The notes beneath the pieces were generated by a model, which was given only the letters and a program-made list of their open reading frames with translations, was not told where the DNA came from and searched no databases. DNA of 64,000 bases from Fimbriimonadaceae bacterium (lineage in GTDB: Bacteria > Armatimonadota > Fimbriimonadia > Fimbriimonadales > Fimbriimonadaceae). Each line of letters starts with the position of its first letter. The first letter of the stretch is position 1. Shown here piece by piece: positions 1-8,442 of this stretch. The stretch covers positions 1,268,165 to 1,332,164 of the forward strand of contig JAHBTD010000001.1 in assembly GCA_019638775.1 (NCBI GenBank). Direction: 5' to 3'. The translations under genes were made by a program, and so were the position numbers.

Positions 1-732
1 GAACTGGCCCCCGATTTAGTCTCGAAGCTGCGGATGGTGAAGTCGAGCGATGAGATCGAAAAAGTTCGGCAGGCTTGCAAGCTTGCCGATGCGTGCCTTG
101 AGCATATCAAGCGATTGGTCCAGCCGGGTGTTTCGGAGTGGGACATCGGCATGGAGATCGAGTTCTTCTTCCGTCGGCAAGGGGCAACGTCGTCATTTGA
201 TCCGGTTGTAGTGAGCGGTCTGCGCAGCGCCCGACCGCACGGTCGCGCTTCGGAGAAGAAGCTTGAATCCGGTGACTTCTTGACGCTTGATTTGGGGGCG
301 CGATTGAATGGATATTGCAGCGACATCACGCGAACATTTGTGGTCGACGAGGCGAGCCCACGGCATCGCGAAATCTATAACCAGGTCTTGAAGGCGCAGG
401 TTGCGAGCATTGAAGCGATCAAGCCGGGGGTTCGCTGTGTCGATATCGATAAGATGTCACGTGAAATCTTGGATGAAATAGGTCTGGCGAAGTACTTTGG
501 ACACGGGTTGGGGCACGGGCTTGGTCGGCTCGTTCACGATTCGGGAAGGCTGGGGACGAGCTCGACGGACATCGTGGAAGAGGGCCAGATCTGGACAGTG
601 GAGCCTGGCGTTTACATTGAGGGATTTGGCGGGGTTCGCATCGAAGACGATGTTGTCGTTAAGAAGGATGGTGTGGAGGTGCTGACTCACTTCCCGAAAG
701 AGTTGACCGTGTTGCCCGAAGGAACGCCATGA
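1..732 (+). CDS. M24 family metallopeptidase (Xaa-Pro aminopeptidase-like), 5' end outside window
   Basis: The reading frame is open from base 1, so the N-terminus lies upstream; an internal ATG at 34 is not a convincing start because the residues before it fit the family. The visible part is the pita-bread catalytic domain. Expected metal ligands are present: Asp in LDLGARLNG, Asp in SDITRTF, His in GHGLGHGLG, Glu in TVEPGVY and Glu in VRIEDD. Such enzymes remove N-terminal residues, usually before proline, in the cytoplasm using two metal ions. The stop overlaps the next ATG by 4 bases, suggesting co-translation. Exact substrate is unknown. Confidence 0.9.
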   Translation, partial: ELAPDLVSKLRMVKSSDEIEKVRQACKLADACLEHIKRLVQPGVSEWDIGMEIEFFFRRQGATSSFDPVVVSGLRSARPHGRASEKKLESGDFLTLDLGARLNGYCSDITRTFVVDEASPRHREIYNQVLKAQVASIEAIKPGVRCVDIDKMSREILDEIGLAKYFGHGLGHGLGRLVHDSGRLGTSSTDIVEEGQIWTVEPGVYIEGFGGVRIEDDVVVKKDGVEVLTHFPKELTVLPEGTP

Positions 733-1559
733 GCCGCCGGCTCGAAATTGACCGCTTTCGACTGACTTCGCGTGGACCGACGCTCTCGGTGACGCTTCTT
801 TCGGGGCAGTCGCTCGGGGTGTTTGGTCCAGCGGCGAGCGGGAAATCGTGGGCGCTTCGTGTGTTTGCGGGGATCGACAAGAGCCCGGAAGGAACGGCAA
901 CACAGCGCGGAACCGTGGCGACGATGGGGCTCTCGGCAAAGGACCGGCGCAGCAGTCCACAGGTCGTTGCCAAGCGCATTTCGGGGCGAGAGGGCGCCCT
1001 AAGGGCGGGAGAGGCCATTGATGCACTGCGGCTATGGGATCATCGGCAGTTGACAATTTCGGAGCTTTCGCCGACGCAGCAAGCAGGGTGCGATTTGCTG
1101 CCGGTTCTTGCTTCTCACGCAAACCTTTTGGTTGTCGACAGCACGATTGAGATGCTTGATCCGTGGGTGAGGGAGCGCGTGTGGAAGCTGCTTGAGCTTC
1201 GGCTAACGGAAGGGGCGGCGCTCGTGCATGCCTCAAACGATCCTGCGTTGATTCCCAAGATGAACTCCTTGCTGGTGCTTCGCGACAAGGAGATCGTGTT
1301 TGCGGGGCGGTATCAAGACCTTTTGCGAAACGGTGTTGAAACGGAGCTTTTGGTGGAGACGCAAGATCAGCCAGGTGTTCGTGCGCTCGTGGCGCCTTTT
1401 GAGGTGAGTATTTCCGAGACGCCAAAGGGATTGTTGGTGCGTGGACGTGAGGGGCAGGCGATTGCGGCGAAGCTGCTGGTTGAGGGGTATGGGGACGTGA
1501 AAAGCGTGCTTGTGAAGAGTCCGAGTCCCGAGGACTTGTTGAAGGGTCTGTTGGGGTAG
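729..1559 (+). CDS. Degenerate ABC-type ATPase domain protein
   Basis: A 276-residue single nucleotide-binding domain. A clear Walker A (GPAASGKS, about residues 33-40) is followed by a weak signature (ELSPTQQAG) and a Walker B-like stretch (LLVVDSTIEMLD) in which the catalytic Glu after Asp is replaced by Ser. The H-loop reads ALVHASNDP, so the usual His-Asp is missing. The C-terminal 70 residues after LRDKEIVFAG follow the layout of ABC-2 exporter ATPases. No permease gene is adjacent. ATP may be bound but hydrolysis is doubtful. It is probably co-transcribed with the upstream peptidase; its stop TAG is the first unit of a heptamer array. Confidence 0.75.
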   Translation: MSRRLEIDRFRLTSRGPTLSVTLLSGQSLGVFGPAASGKSWALRVFAGIDKSPEGTATQRGTVATMGLSAKDRRSSPQVVAKRISGREGALRAGEAIDALRLWDHRQLTISELSPTQQAGCDLLPVLASHANLLVVDSTIEMLDPWVRERVWKLLELRLTEGAALVHASNDPALIPKMNSLLVLRDKEIVFAGRYQDLLRNGVETELLVETQDQPGVRALVAPFEVSISETPKGLLVRGREGQAIAAKLLVEGYGDVKSVLVKSPSPEDLLKGLLG

Positions 1560-1616
1560 CTGGTAGCTGGTAGCTGGTAGCTGGTAGCTGAAAGCGGGGA
1601 GCTGGGAGCTGGGAGT
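1557..1616. repeat. Heptamer tandem array (TAGCTGG)n
   Basis: Eight units in strict 7-bp phase: TAGCTGG four times, then TAGCTGA, AAGCGGG and GAGCTGG twice. The first unit contains the TAG stop of the upstream gene. Because 7 is not a multiple of 3, TAG appears in all three frames. Confidence 0.9.
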
Positions 1617-1678
1617 ACGGTCATTATCCGGCAACAACAGAGCGTTGCTCTCCCGAGTTAGCCTCATTCCAAGGTTCC

Positions 1679-1740
1679 TACCCCACCCCCTTCCCCCTCC
1701 CCATTCTCGCTACGCTCGAACAAGGAGGGGGTTTTTAGGG
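1679..1740. repeat. C-rich/G-rich intergenic hairpin element
   Basis: A run of C-rich blocks (CCCCACCCCCTTCCCCC) is followed about 30 bases later by AAGGAGGGGG and TTTTT. It resembles the cleaner copies near 12.4 and 36.7 kb and could act as a transcription barrier between the ATPase gene and the DUF2142 gene. Confidence 0.5.
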
Positions 1741-1761
1741 AAAAAGGGGCAGAATAGCCGT

Positions 1762-3093
1762 ATGTCTCGCGGGGAACGTGTTTGCCTGAACCTGATTGTG
1801 CTGTGGGCGTTTGGCTTTAGCCTTGTCTTTGCCTTGACTAATCCGATTTTTGAGGCCCCTGACGAGCCCGCTCACCTGGATTATGTGAACTACGTTTCTC
1901 AGCACTGGACTATGCCGTACCAGTTGAGCGACGGTCCGAGGATCGGGCAAGGGCATCATCACCCGCTTTACTATTTCCTCACGGCTCCATTTCTTGCGGC
2001 TGTCGAGAGCGGACAGCCGATTGATTATCAGATCGTGCCCCACCGACTGTCGGAGGATCGCGATGACGTGCCCCGGTTTAGCCAGCGATTTACGTACCTG
2101 ATGCAAAGCTCGGACAAGACAGCATTCTATCTGCTGCGGGTGCTGAACGCCATTTTTGTCGCGCTAGCCGCGCTTTATGCGGCCTTGGCAGCGAGGCTTG
2201 TGATTGGGAAGCCGTACGCGCTTTTTGCAGGGCTCTTCGTTGCTTCACTCCCTCAGTTTCAGTTCATAGGGGGGTCGATCTCGAACGACGCGCTAACGGC
2301 TTGCCTTGGCTGCGTGTCGCTTTATGCGCTGTTGCGGGCGGGACTCTTCGAACAGAACTTGAAGGGCTGGGCATGGGCTGGATTCTGGGTTGGGATGGCA
2401 GTGCTTGCAAAGAAATCAAACTTGGTGATCGTCCCGGCGGCGTTGCTTTGGGTAATGCTTGCGCCTGTGCAGGATGCGGCTTCAGTGCGCTCTCTGCGAT
2501 TGAGGTTTGCGGGAGTGTTTGCAGGTGTGCTCTTGCTCACGTGCGGCTGGCTATTTGTACGCAACATCGTCACGTACAACGACGTTCTGGGAACGCGGAT
2601 GGAAGCAAGGACGATGCCGGAGCTTGTGCAGCCCAAAACCCTTGCCGACCCCTATTTTAGGGGGTACTTCGAGCGGATTACGGCGCGGACGTTCTTTGGC
2701 CACTTTGGGTGGATGAACGTAACGGTTTCTTTGGCCTACATCATCCCCCTTGCGTTATTGCTGTTTGGTGGCCTATTAGCTTCGTGGAAGGGATTGAAAG
2801 AGTTGGGACAAAAGAGCGTGTGGTGGTTTGCGACGGCTTGGGTGGTGCTGACGATTGGCGGGCTGTTCTACTACAATCTGACGTTTACCCAGCCGCAGGG
2901 GCGACTTCTCTTCCCCGCTCTTGCGCCCTTGAGTCTGCTGTTTGGGGCGGGGATGGCAAAGATTTTGGAGCGAATCGGGAGTCGGAATGCGCAGATCGCG
3001 ATTTGGGCCGTGGCGATCTTGCTGCTTGTGATTAATGTGTTGTGCCTGTTGGTAAACGTGCGGTTTTATGGGAGGCCGGGGATTGAGAGCTGA
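1762..3093 (+). CDS. DUF2142-type polytopic membrane protein
   Basis: ATG at 1762 is preferred; the frame upstream runs through the C-rich repeat and encodes Pro/Arg-rich non-membrane sequence. The 443-residue product has about ten hydrophobic segments. Near the N-terminus, after the first helix, is NPIFEAPDEPAHLDY, the acidic loop motif typical of DUF2142 and GT-C-like proteins, followed by GHHHPLYYF. These proteins sit in the inner membrane and are suspected to use polyprenyl-linked sugars in cell-surface glycan assembly, but no function is established here. It stands alone between unrelated genes. Confidence 0.8.
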   Translation: MSRGERVCLNLIVLWAFGFSLVFALTNPIFEAPDEPAHLDYVNYVSQHWTMPYQLSDGPRIGQGHHHPLYYFLTAPFLAAVESGQPIDYQIVPHRLSEDRDDVPRFSQRFTYLMQSSDKTAFYLLRVLNAIFVALAALYAALAARLVIGKPYALFAGLFVASLPQFQFIGGSISNDALTACLGCVSLYALLRAGLFEQNLKGWAWAGFWVGMAVLAKKSNLVIVPAALLWVMLAPVQDAASVRSLRLRFAGVFAGVLLLTCGWLFVRNIVTYNDVLGTRMEARTMPELVQPKTLADPYFRGYFERITARTFFGHFGWMNVTVSLAYIIPLALLLFGGLLASWKGLKELGQKSVWWFATAWVVLTIGGLFYYNLTFTQPQGRLLFPALAPLSLLFGAGMAKILERIGSRNAQIAIWAVAILLLVINVLCLLVNVRFYGRPGIES

Positions 3094-3204
3094 GGGTGAG
3101 TAGGGGCCACCTCTGCCGTGAGTGGGCTGAGTTGCAAACGCTCGGTCGGCCAACTATAAACTGGGTTCACCCACAGAAATAGTCCGTGGTTGTAATCACC
3201 CTCA

Positions 3205-3228
3205 CCCCTCTCCCATCAAGGGAGGGGG
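3205..3228. repeat. Small C/G-rich hairpin
   Basis: CCCCTCTCCC, a 5-base loop, then GGGAGGGGG pair with G-T wobble. It lies between two convergent genes (DUF2142 and CorC-like) and matches the hairpin at 31057 in layout. Confidence 0.55.
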
Positions 3229-3272
3229 AATCACTTCGACCTTGTGCAGGGGAGCCTGCTTCGTCGTCTTCA

Positions 3273-4757
3273 CTATCCTTCGATAGCCATCTCTTCGTGA
3301 TCCGGCTCGCACGGCTCCACCTTTAGCTGGACGATACGTCGACCGTCGGTTTCGGCGATTGCAAAGCGCATTCCGTTGGCAACGATGCTTTCGTCTTGCT
3401 TGGGCTGACGCCCAAAGAGGCCAAACACGTAGCCTCCGATCGTGTCGAACTCTTCAGTTTCCAGCTCCACACTGATGGCGTGGGACACGTCGTCGATATT
3501 TGCTTTGCCAGCGACAAGCCAGCCTCCTTCGTACTCCTGAACGTCAGGGACATCAACGTCGTATTCGTCAACAATGTCTCCGACAAGCTCTTCGACGATG
3601 TCCTCAATCGTGACGATTCCGGCAGTTCCGCCAAACTCGTCTTGTACGATAGCGAGTTGGCTTCGAGCCAGGCGCATCTCTTTGAGGAGTTCGTACAGCT
3701 TCTTGTTTTCGGGGACGAAAAGCGCGGGCCGTGTCAGGGTCCGGAGGGTCGGATTCCCACCGTTGGTCATGGAGAGGAAGAGGTCCTTGGCGTGGATGAT
3801 TCCAACGATCTGGTCGTCGCTCTCCTCATAAAGGGGGATGCGCGAGTGACCAGTGTCGTGGATCATCTTGACGACCTCGGACGGGTCACTGGTGACGGGC
3901 ATGGCATCCAGATCGACGCGGGGCGTCATGATCTCTCGGGCAACGGTGTCTGTAAATTCGAAGACAGAGTGGAGCAATTCGCGCTCGTCGGAGTTGATCT
4001 CACCGGTCTCTTGAGCGGACTCCACGATGGTCTTGATCTCCTCTTCAGCGGCGTTCGGCACGTTAAAGCTGGCCTTTCCGCCAAAGCGTTTTGTGATGAG
4101 CTGGGCCGCGCCGGTCATAAACGCGGCGGGTAGCGCAAAGAACGCGGCGGGCAGCTTGATGAACCGGTATAGCAACGGCAGCACAAGCATCGGGCGCGTC
4201 TCAGCGAAACTCTTGGGGATGAGTTCGGCGATGATGACGTGCACGAGCCCGACGGGCAGCATGATAAGTGCAGCGCTCCACAGGAGATTCGGATAGTTCT
4301 CGGCCCAGCCAAAGCGATTTTGCATGAGCGAGAGCACTCCAGGGGCAAGGATGAGTGCGGCAAAAACAATGACCAGCCGGACGACCTGATTGCCGAGAGA
4401 GCAGCGGGCAAGATAGGCTTCCTGGTCCTCGATGAGGTCTTGCAGGCGGGCAGCTTTTTGCTCGCTAACATCCTTCATCAATCGGATGTGGACGGGGCGT
4501 AAAACGTCGAGCGCAGATTCCGCTGCGACGAAGAGCGCGTTCACGATCATGAGCACGACAAGAAGCCCAATCGTGGGTCCTGCCACTCCCTCCATGCCGA
4601 CGAGCATCGTGGCCTGTTGGCCTTCCGCCCTGGCTCCGCATCCGCCCACTGCCCACAGGACAGCGAGTCCGATGACTGGCGCAATGGCCAGCCCTTTGTC
4701 GAATCGGCCTTGGCGGCTTCGCCTTGGCCGGCTTCGTTCCCTAGGTTTATCGTTCAT
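3273..4757 (-). CDS. CorC/HlyC-type membrane transporter with CBS pair
   Basis: ATG at 4757 begins MNDKPRERSRPRRS, a basic cytoplasmic tail before the first helix. Domain order: DUF21/CNNM membrane domain (about residues 55-240, with VNALFVAAESALD near its start), two CBS domains (about 265-390; REIMTPRVDLDAMP and the DEFGGTAGIVTIEDIVEELVG stretch are diagnostic), and a C-terminal CorC_HlyC domain. Family members are linked to Mg/Co efflux or membrane stress. GGAGG lies 17 bases before the ATG, farther than usual. It follows dgk-PAP2 on the same strand by 78 bases. Confidence 0.88.
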   Translation of the reverse strand: MNDKPRERSRPRRSRQGRFDKGLAIAPVIGLAVLWAVGGCGARAEGQQATMLVGMEGVAGPTIGLLVVLMIVNALFVAAESALDVLRPVHIRLMKDVSEQKAARLQDLIEDQEAYLARCSLGNQVVRLVIVFAALILAPGVLSLMQNRFGWAENYPNLLWSAALIMLPVGLVHVIIAELIPKSFAETRPMLVLPLLYRFIKLPAAFFALPAAFMTGAAQLITKRFGGKASFNVPNAAEEEIKTIVESAQETGEINSDERELLHSVFEFTDTVAREIMTPRVDLDAMPVTSDPSEVVKMIHDTGHSRIPLYEESDDQIVGIIHAKDLFLSMTNGGNPTLRTLTRPALFVPENKKLYELLKEMRLARSQLAIVQDEFGGTAGIVTIEDIVEELVGDIVDEYDVDVPDVQEYEGGWLVAGKANIDDVSHAISVELETEEFDTIGGYVFGLFGRQPKQDESIVANGMRFAIAETDGRRIVQLKVEPCEPDHEEMAIEG

Positions 4758-4835
4758 GGGTTGTAAAGTTTTTTCCTCCGCAGTTGCGGAGAAGAACAAC
4801 CGTCTTCACAGGGTTCTTTTGCCGATTCCCTCCTA

Positions 4836-5555
4836 TCATTTCGGCACCAAACCAAAGAAGATTAGCCCTACGACCACCCCAACGGTGGCTCCGAGCGTGA
4901 GTTCGAACACTGAATGGATCTTCGCTTCGTACCTGCTTTGAGCAATAATCGCCGCCAAAACGATGGCGAGACCGGACGCGACAAAGCTGTCCGTACTGAA
5001 CATGATCGCGATAGCGAAGAAGAAACCGAATGCGGCATGACCGCTGACCATCCCACCCTTTAAGACCTGGCCTTTTTGTCCAAGACCCTTGCCGACAACC
5101 ACGATCATGAATACGACGACGCTGCCAAGAATGATCCTAAGTGGAGCAGGCAGGCCGAGCGAATCGGCGGAAAGGTTGATCTTGATGGATTCCCAGCGGT
5201 TCTCGCCGAGAAGAATGAGCGAGCCGATAACGAGAGCAATGATGGTGGTGATCATCACCGCACCTGCCGCGATATCTTTTGCAAACCTGGCGAGCGGGTG
5301 GTAGCTGGGCTGGACAAGGTCAACGGTGGCTTCGATGGCGCTGTTGAACATCTCAGCGACGAGGACGAGGCTGATGGTGAACAGCAGAACCATCATTTCG
5401 CGGAGTCGGAAACCGAAGAACGCACCCATGATGATCACCGCAATGACCATGTAAACGTGAAAGCGCATGTGCCGCTGGGTGCGGAATGTGTAGACGAGAC
5501 CGCGTAGGGCCACCTGGAACGGACCAAAAAGGTCGCGGCGCTGAGTTTTGCTCAT
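4836..5555 (-). CDS. Diacylglycerol kinase fused to a PAP2-like domain
   Basis: The start at 5555 is fixed by an ATGA overlap with the ybeY stop. The N-terminal about 120 residues are a DagK domain: basic start, helices, EMFNSAIEATVDL and AKDIAAGAV, the active-site helices of undecaprenol/diacylglycerol kinases. The C-terminal half carries SGHAAFGFFFAI and SRYEAKIHSVFELTLGA, matching PAP2 motifs 2 and 3, while the first motif is weak. It probably phosphorylates a lipid alcohol in the inner membrane; the PAP2-like half may dephosphorylate lipid phosphates. The ybeY-dgk pairing is common in bacteria. Confidence 0.88.
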   Translation of the reverse strand: MSKTQRRDLFGPFQVALRGLVYTFRTQRHMRFHVYMVIAVIIMGAFFGFRLREMMVLLFTISLVLVAEMFNSAIEATVDLVQPSYHPLARFAKDIAAGAVMITTIIALVIGSLILLGENRWESIKINLSADSLGLPAPLRIILGSVVVFMIVVVGKGLGQKGQVLKGGMVSGHAAFGFFFAIAIMFSTDSFVASGLAIVLAAIIAQSRYEAKIHSVFELTLGATVGVVVGLIFFGLVPK

Positions 5556-6055
5556 CGCGACCCCCCGGCTACGGTTGGCTCTTGGTGGAGCACTGAGGTC
5601 CATTCTTCCTCGGGCGGGAGTCCGGCGAGGAGCCCGATGCGGTGCATTTCACGCATCATCGCTTGTCGATCACGCTCGTTCTCGTCGTCGAAGCCCACCA
5701 GGTGTAGCGCCCCATGTATTCCAAGATACGCGATTTCGACGGCGAGCGATACCCCTCGGAGAGAAGCTTGCTGTTCGGCGTATTCGCGGGAGATGGCAAT
5801 ATCGCCAAGCAATCCGCTTTCTCCTGGGGTCTCAGTGGGGGGAAAAGTGAGAACGTCGGTGGGTTCGTCCACTTGGCGGTAAGTCTTGTTAAGAGCTTGG
5901 ATGTGGGCGTTGTCGCAGATAAGGATGCTGAGCTCGCCCGCCGGGGCCTTGTGGGCTCTGAGGGCCTCTTGGACGCCGTGGCGCAACGGCTTGAGGATGG
6001 CCCGCTTGCCGGAGCTATTGGTAATCTGGATTCGGTAACGACTGGGGGGTTCCAT
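5552..6055 (-). CDS. ybeY: Endoribonuclease YbeY (rRNA maturation)
   Basis: A 167-residue member of the YbeY family, a zinc RNase needed for 16S rRNA 3'-end processing and ribosome quality control. Conserved blocks: LNKTYRQVDEPTDVLTFP, LLGDIAIS and the metal motif HGALHLVGFDDE. The usual motif has three histidines (HGxLHLxGyDH); here the third is Asp, an uncommon ligand. It overlaps the downstream dgk gene by 4 bases and follows rpsU, fitting a translation-linked cluster. Confidence 0.93.
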   Translation of the reverse strand: MEPPSRYRIQITNSSGKRAILKPLRHGVQEALRAHKAPAGELSILICDNAHIQALNKTYRQVDEPTDVLTFPPTETPGESGLLGDIAISREYAEQQASLRGVSLAVEIAYLGIHGALHLVGFDDENERDRQAMMREMHRIGLLAGLPPEEEWTSVLHQEPTVAGGSR

Positions 6056-6124
6056 AGTGGAAGCTGATGCGCCTACATCTGGTACGAATCAGTGAGGGCA
6101 AAAATAGCGTGTGCGAACACACGA

Positions 6125-6159
6125 ACATCTCGGACGGGTCGATTCCCTGTCCGAGATGT
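6125..6159. repeat. Long perfect inverted repeat between rpsU and ybeY
   Basis: ACATCTCGGAC and GTCCGAGATGT pair over 11 bp around a 13-base loop that can itself pair GGG with CCC. It lies downstream of rpsU and upstream of ybeY, both leftward. There is no T-run, so it may be a processing or attenuation structure. The loop resembles a T-arm sequence, but no tRNA folds here. Confidence 0.6.
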
Positions 6160-6224
6160 CATCAAATCGCTACCGAGAGAGTTTTGTATCTGCATTGGAC
6201 TTACGTCCAATTGTAACAAAGATT

Positions 6225-6422
6225 TTAGCTGCGTGAGGCTCTTCGGCGTCGCTGTCGACGTCGTCGCTCACTGGGCTTCTCGTAGTGCGCGTGCTCTTTG
6301 AGTTCGCGCAGTAGACCGCTCTGCTGAAGCTTCTGGTTAAAGCGCTTCAAAGCTGAGTCGATCGATTCGTTGTTGTTAACCGAAACGTAGATCAAATCTT
6401 TGTTGTCCTCCGACGAAGGCAT
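6225..6422 (-). CDS. rpsU: Ribosomal protein bS21
   Basis: 65 residues, the family length. The layout is typical: a short beta start (LIYVSVNNNESIDSALKRF), an amphipathic helix and a very basic tail ending ERRRRQRRRRASRS. bS21 binds the 30S platform and assists initiation. It is encoded on the same strand as ybeY and dgk. Confidence 0.95.
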   Translation of the reverse strand: MPSSEDNKDLIYVSVNNNESIDSALKRFNQKLQQSGLLRELKEHAHYEKPSERRRRQRRRRASRS

Positions 6423-6487
6423 ATTATGGCAGATTTTTGCTGGATTCTCAAGTCGGGGGACTTTGGGTAGGAATGAGTAGCGGGTAG

Positions 6488-6772
6488 CTATGAGTGAGTT
6501 GCTGGGGGTTGGGGTGCTTTGTTCCAGAACTCCTGGGATGTAACGACGCGCACTATTTCAAAATCGACCAGATCATCCCAGCGGGCGGTCCACTGCCTTA
6601 GAAGCTCAATCGAAGGGGCTTGCATCACTTGAAAGCAGCGCATTTCCACCGGATCTATCCAGCTTGAAACGTATTCGACGCCTTCAGGGAACATCCGCCC
6701 TTGCCTTTGGAAGCGCTCGCCAACAGGTTCACTTTGACCGTTTTTGAACCGTTCGATCACCATGAAAAGCAT
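6488..6772 (-). CDS. DUF3303 family small protein
   Basis: 94 residues. MLFMVIERFKNG at the start, FPEGVEYVSSWID in the middle and ARWDDLVDFEIVRVVTS near the end are the family's conserved blocks. DUF3303 proteins have a ferredoxin-like (dimeric alpha/beta barrel) fold and no known role. The stop codon TAG lies in a TAGCTA-containing repeat shared with other gene ends here. It is divergent from yceI. Confidence 0.85.
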   Translation of the reverse strand: MLFMVIERFKNGQSEPVGERFQRQGRMFPEGVEYVSSWIDPVEMRCFQVMQAPSIELLRQWTARWDDLVDFEIVRVVTSQEFWNKAPQPPATHS

Positions 6773-6892
6773 GCCTAAATCTTACGCTTTTCGGACCCCT
6801 CTCTTGTGGATGTTTTAACACTAAAGCAAAACAGTTCTTTTCTTGGAAATAGAGTCGCCTCTTGCAACGTAAGTCACAAGTGAGGTGGAGAT

Positions 6893-7498
6893 ATGCGAAA
6901 GGTACTTTTGTTATTGCCTTTGCTTGCGCTGTGGGGCTTTCATTCGGTTGTTTCGGAAGCCAATTACAGCGGAGACAAGGTTCATTCGTCAATCAGCTTT
7001 GGCGTGGGCTATGCCGGTGGTCTGACTACCGTGAAGGGGATGTTTACCGACTTTACGGTGAAGATGTATTACGACGACGCTGACATCACAAAGTCGACGG
7101 TGACCGCAGAGATTCAGGTGAAGAGTGTGAACTCAGGCAATGCTGGTCGGGACAAGCACCTGCAAGGTGAGGATTTTTTTGAGACGGACAAGTTTCCGAC
7201 GATCACGTTTGTGAGCAAGAAGGTTGAGAAAAAGGGTGAAGCGTACGTGCTTACCGGGGACTTCACGATGCACGGCGTGACGAAGGAGATCTCCTTTCCT
7301 TTCACGATCACTGGGAAAGGTCTGGACACGCGAACGCGGGGGACGATGGTCGGGTTTGCCGCCAAGCCGAAGATCAAGCGCAGCGAGTTTGGGATGAGCT
7401 ATGGGATAGCGCCGACAGCGATGTCAGATGAGGTTGAGGTTGAACTGCACCTATTGATGAAGCCGGATCAGGCAGTGGGGACGTTTGTGGCTCAGTAG
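6893..7498 (+). CDS. YceI family periplasmic lipocalin-like protein
   Basis: 201 residues with a signal peptide (MRKVLLLLPLLALWGFHSVVS). The mature part has DKVHSSISFGVGY, VTAEIQVKSVNSG, GRDKHLQGEDFFETDKFPT and GDFTMHGVTKEISFPF, the conserved YceI blocks. YceI proteins form a beta-barrel that binds isoprenoid or amphiphilic lipids. AGGTGGAG sits just upstream of the ATG. The stop TAG starts a heptamer array. Confidence 0.93.
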   Translation: MRKVLLLLPLLALWGFHSVVSEANYSGDKVHSSISFGVGYAGGLTTVKGMFTDFTVKMYYDDADITKSTVTAEIQVKSVNSGNAGRDKHLQGEDFFETDKFPTITFVSKKVEKKGEAYVLTGDFTMHGVTKEISFPFTITGKGLDTRTRGTMVGFAAKPKIKRSEFGMSYGIAPTAMSDEVEVELHLLMKPDQAVGTFVAQ

Positions 7499-7534
7499 CT
7501 GGCTAGCTCGGGGTGAGTAGCTGTGAGTGAGGAT
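7496..7534. repeat. Heptamer-phased array after yceI
   Basis: TAGCTGG, CTAGCTC, GGGGTGA, GTAGCTG, TGAGTGA in 7-bp steps. The first unit contains the yceI stop. The convergent Xer gene ends 16 bases further on. Confidence 0.7.
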
Positions 7535-7549
7535 GTGAGACGCTATGGG

Positions 7550-8431
7550 TTACTTGGCCTTTGGGTGGGCTTTTTCAACCGCTTCGCGAAGTCTTTCGAT
7601 GCTCACGTGGGTATAGATTTGGGTTGTTTCCAGGCTCTCGTGACCTAGCAGTTGCTGCACCGTTTTAAGGTCGGCGCCGCCGTCCAAAAGGTGGGTCGCG
7701 AAGCTGTGCCTGAGCTTATGAGGGGAGACCTCCGGTGGTAATCCAATTTGCTTTGCCCACCGCCTGACGACGTTGTAAACCGTGCGCGTGATGATACGAC
7801 CGCCCAAACGGTTGGTGAATAGAGCTTGGCCCTTCTTCGGCTCGACTCTTTCCCCCTGGATGTACCGTTCGAGGGCTTCAAGGCAGGGTTTGCCGAACAG
7901 CGCGACGCGGTCTTTGTTGCCCTTTCCACGAACCCGAACCGAGCCCTCCTTGAAGTCGATGTCTGGCAGGTTCATCCCGACGACTTCGCTGACACGCAGG
8001 CCAGCCCCGTACATGATTTCGAGAAGGGCACGGTCGCGGAGGGGGCTCTTCCCCACGTCATCCTGTTCCAAGAGGTCTTCGGTTTGGGCTTGGGAGAGCG
8101 CCTTTGGGAGCCGCTTTCGGCGGATCGGGGCTTCGAGCATTTCGGTGGGGTCTTCAGCGAGGTAGCCCATCTGCTTGCAGAATTTGACGAAGGTTCGGAG
8201 CGCGGAAAGCTTGCGTGCGCGGGTGGTGGGGTTGGGAGCTTTGTGGCGGAGGAAGGTCTGGATACGGAGGGGGGTGAGGGCGCTAAGCCCGACCTCCTGG
8301 CTATCCCCGGCAAGAAACTCAGCCAATTGGGAGAGGTCGGCACCGTAGCTCTTCACCGTGTTTGGCGAACGCTTGGCGCGCTGACTGTCGAGGAACTCCT
8401 GGATGGCGGCGTCGAGGTTCGGGGATTTCAC
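7550..8431 (-). CDS. Tyrosine recombinase XerC/XerD-like
   Basis: 293 residues, GTG start at 8431. N-terminal SAM-like DNA-binding domain (to about residue 90) and catalytic domain. Active-site residues are visible: Arg in GAGLRVSEV, Lys in RGKGNKDR, HKLRH (His-x-x-Arg), His in LLGHESLETTQ and Tyr in IYTHVS. It likely resolves chromosome dimers at dif. It lies 216 bases from ruvB on the same strand, separated by hairpin repeats. XerC versus XerD cannot be decided. Confidence 0.92.
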   Translation of the reverse strand: MKSPNLDAAIQEFLDSQRAKRSPNTVKSYGADLSQLAEFLAGDSQEVGLSALTPLRIQTFLRHKAPNPTTRARKLSALRTFVKFCKQMGYLAEDPTEMLEAPIRRKRLPKALSQAQTEDLLEQDDVGKSPLRDRALLEIMYGAGLRVSEVVGMNLPDIDFKEGSVRVRGKGNKDRVALFGKPCLEALERYIQGERVEPKKGQALFTNRLGGRIITRTVYNVVRRWAKQIGLPPEVSPHKLRHSFATHLLDGGADLKTVQQLLGHESLETTQIYTHVSIERLREAVEKAHPKAK

Positions 8432-8442
8432 TCTCTTATGCT

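Noticed and set aside
457..1425. 322-codon frame antisense to the M24 and ATPase genes
   Set aside because: Low-complexity composition and full overlap with two well-supported genes.
6125..6159. T-arm-like GGGTCGATTCCC suggesting a tRNA
   Set aside because: No acceptor or D arm is present; the sequence is the loop of an inverted repeat.
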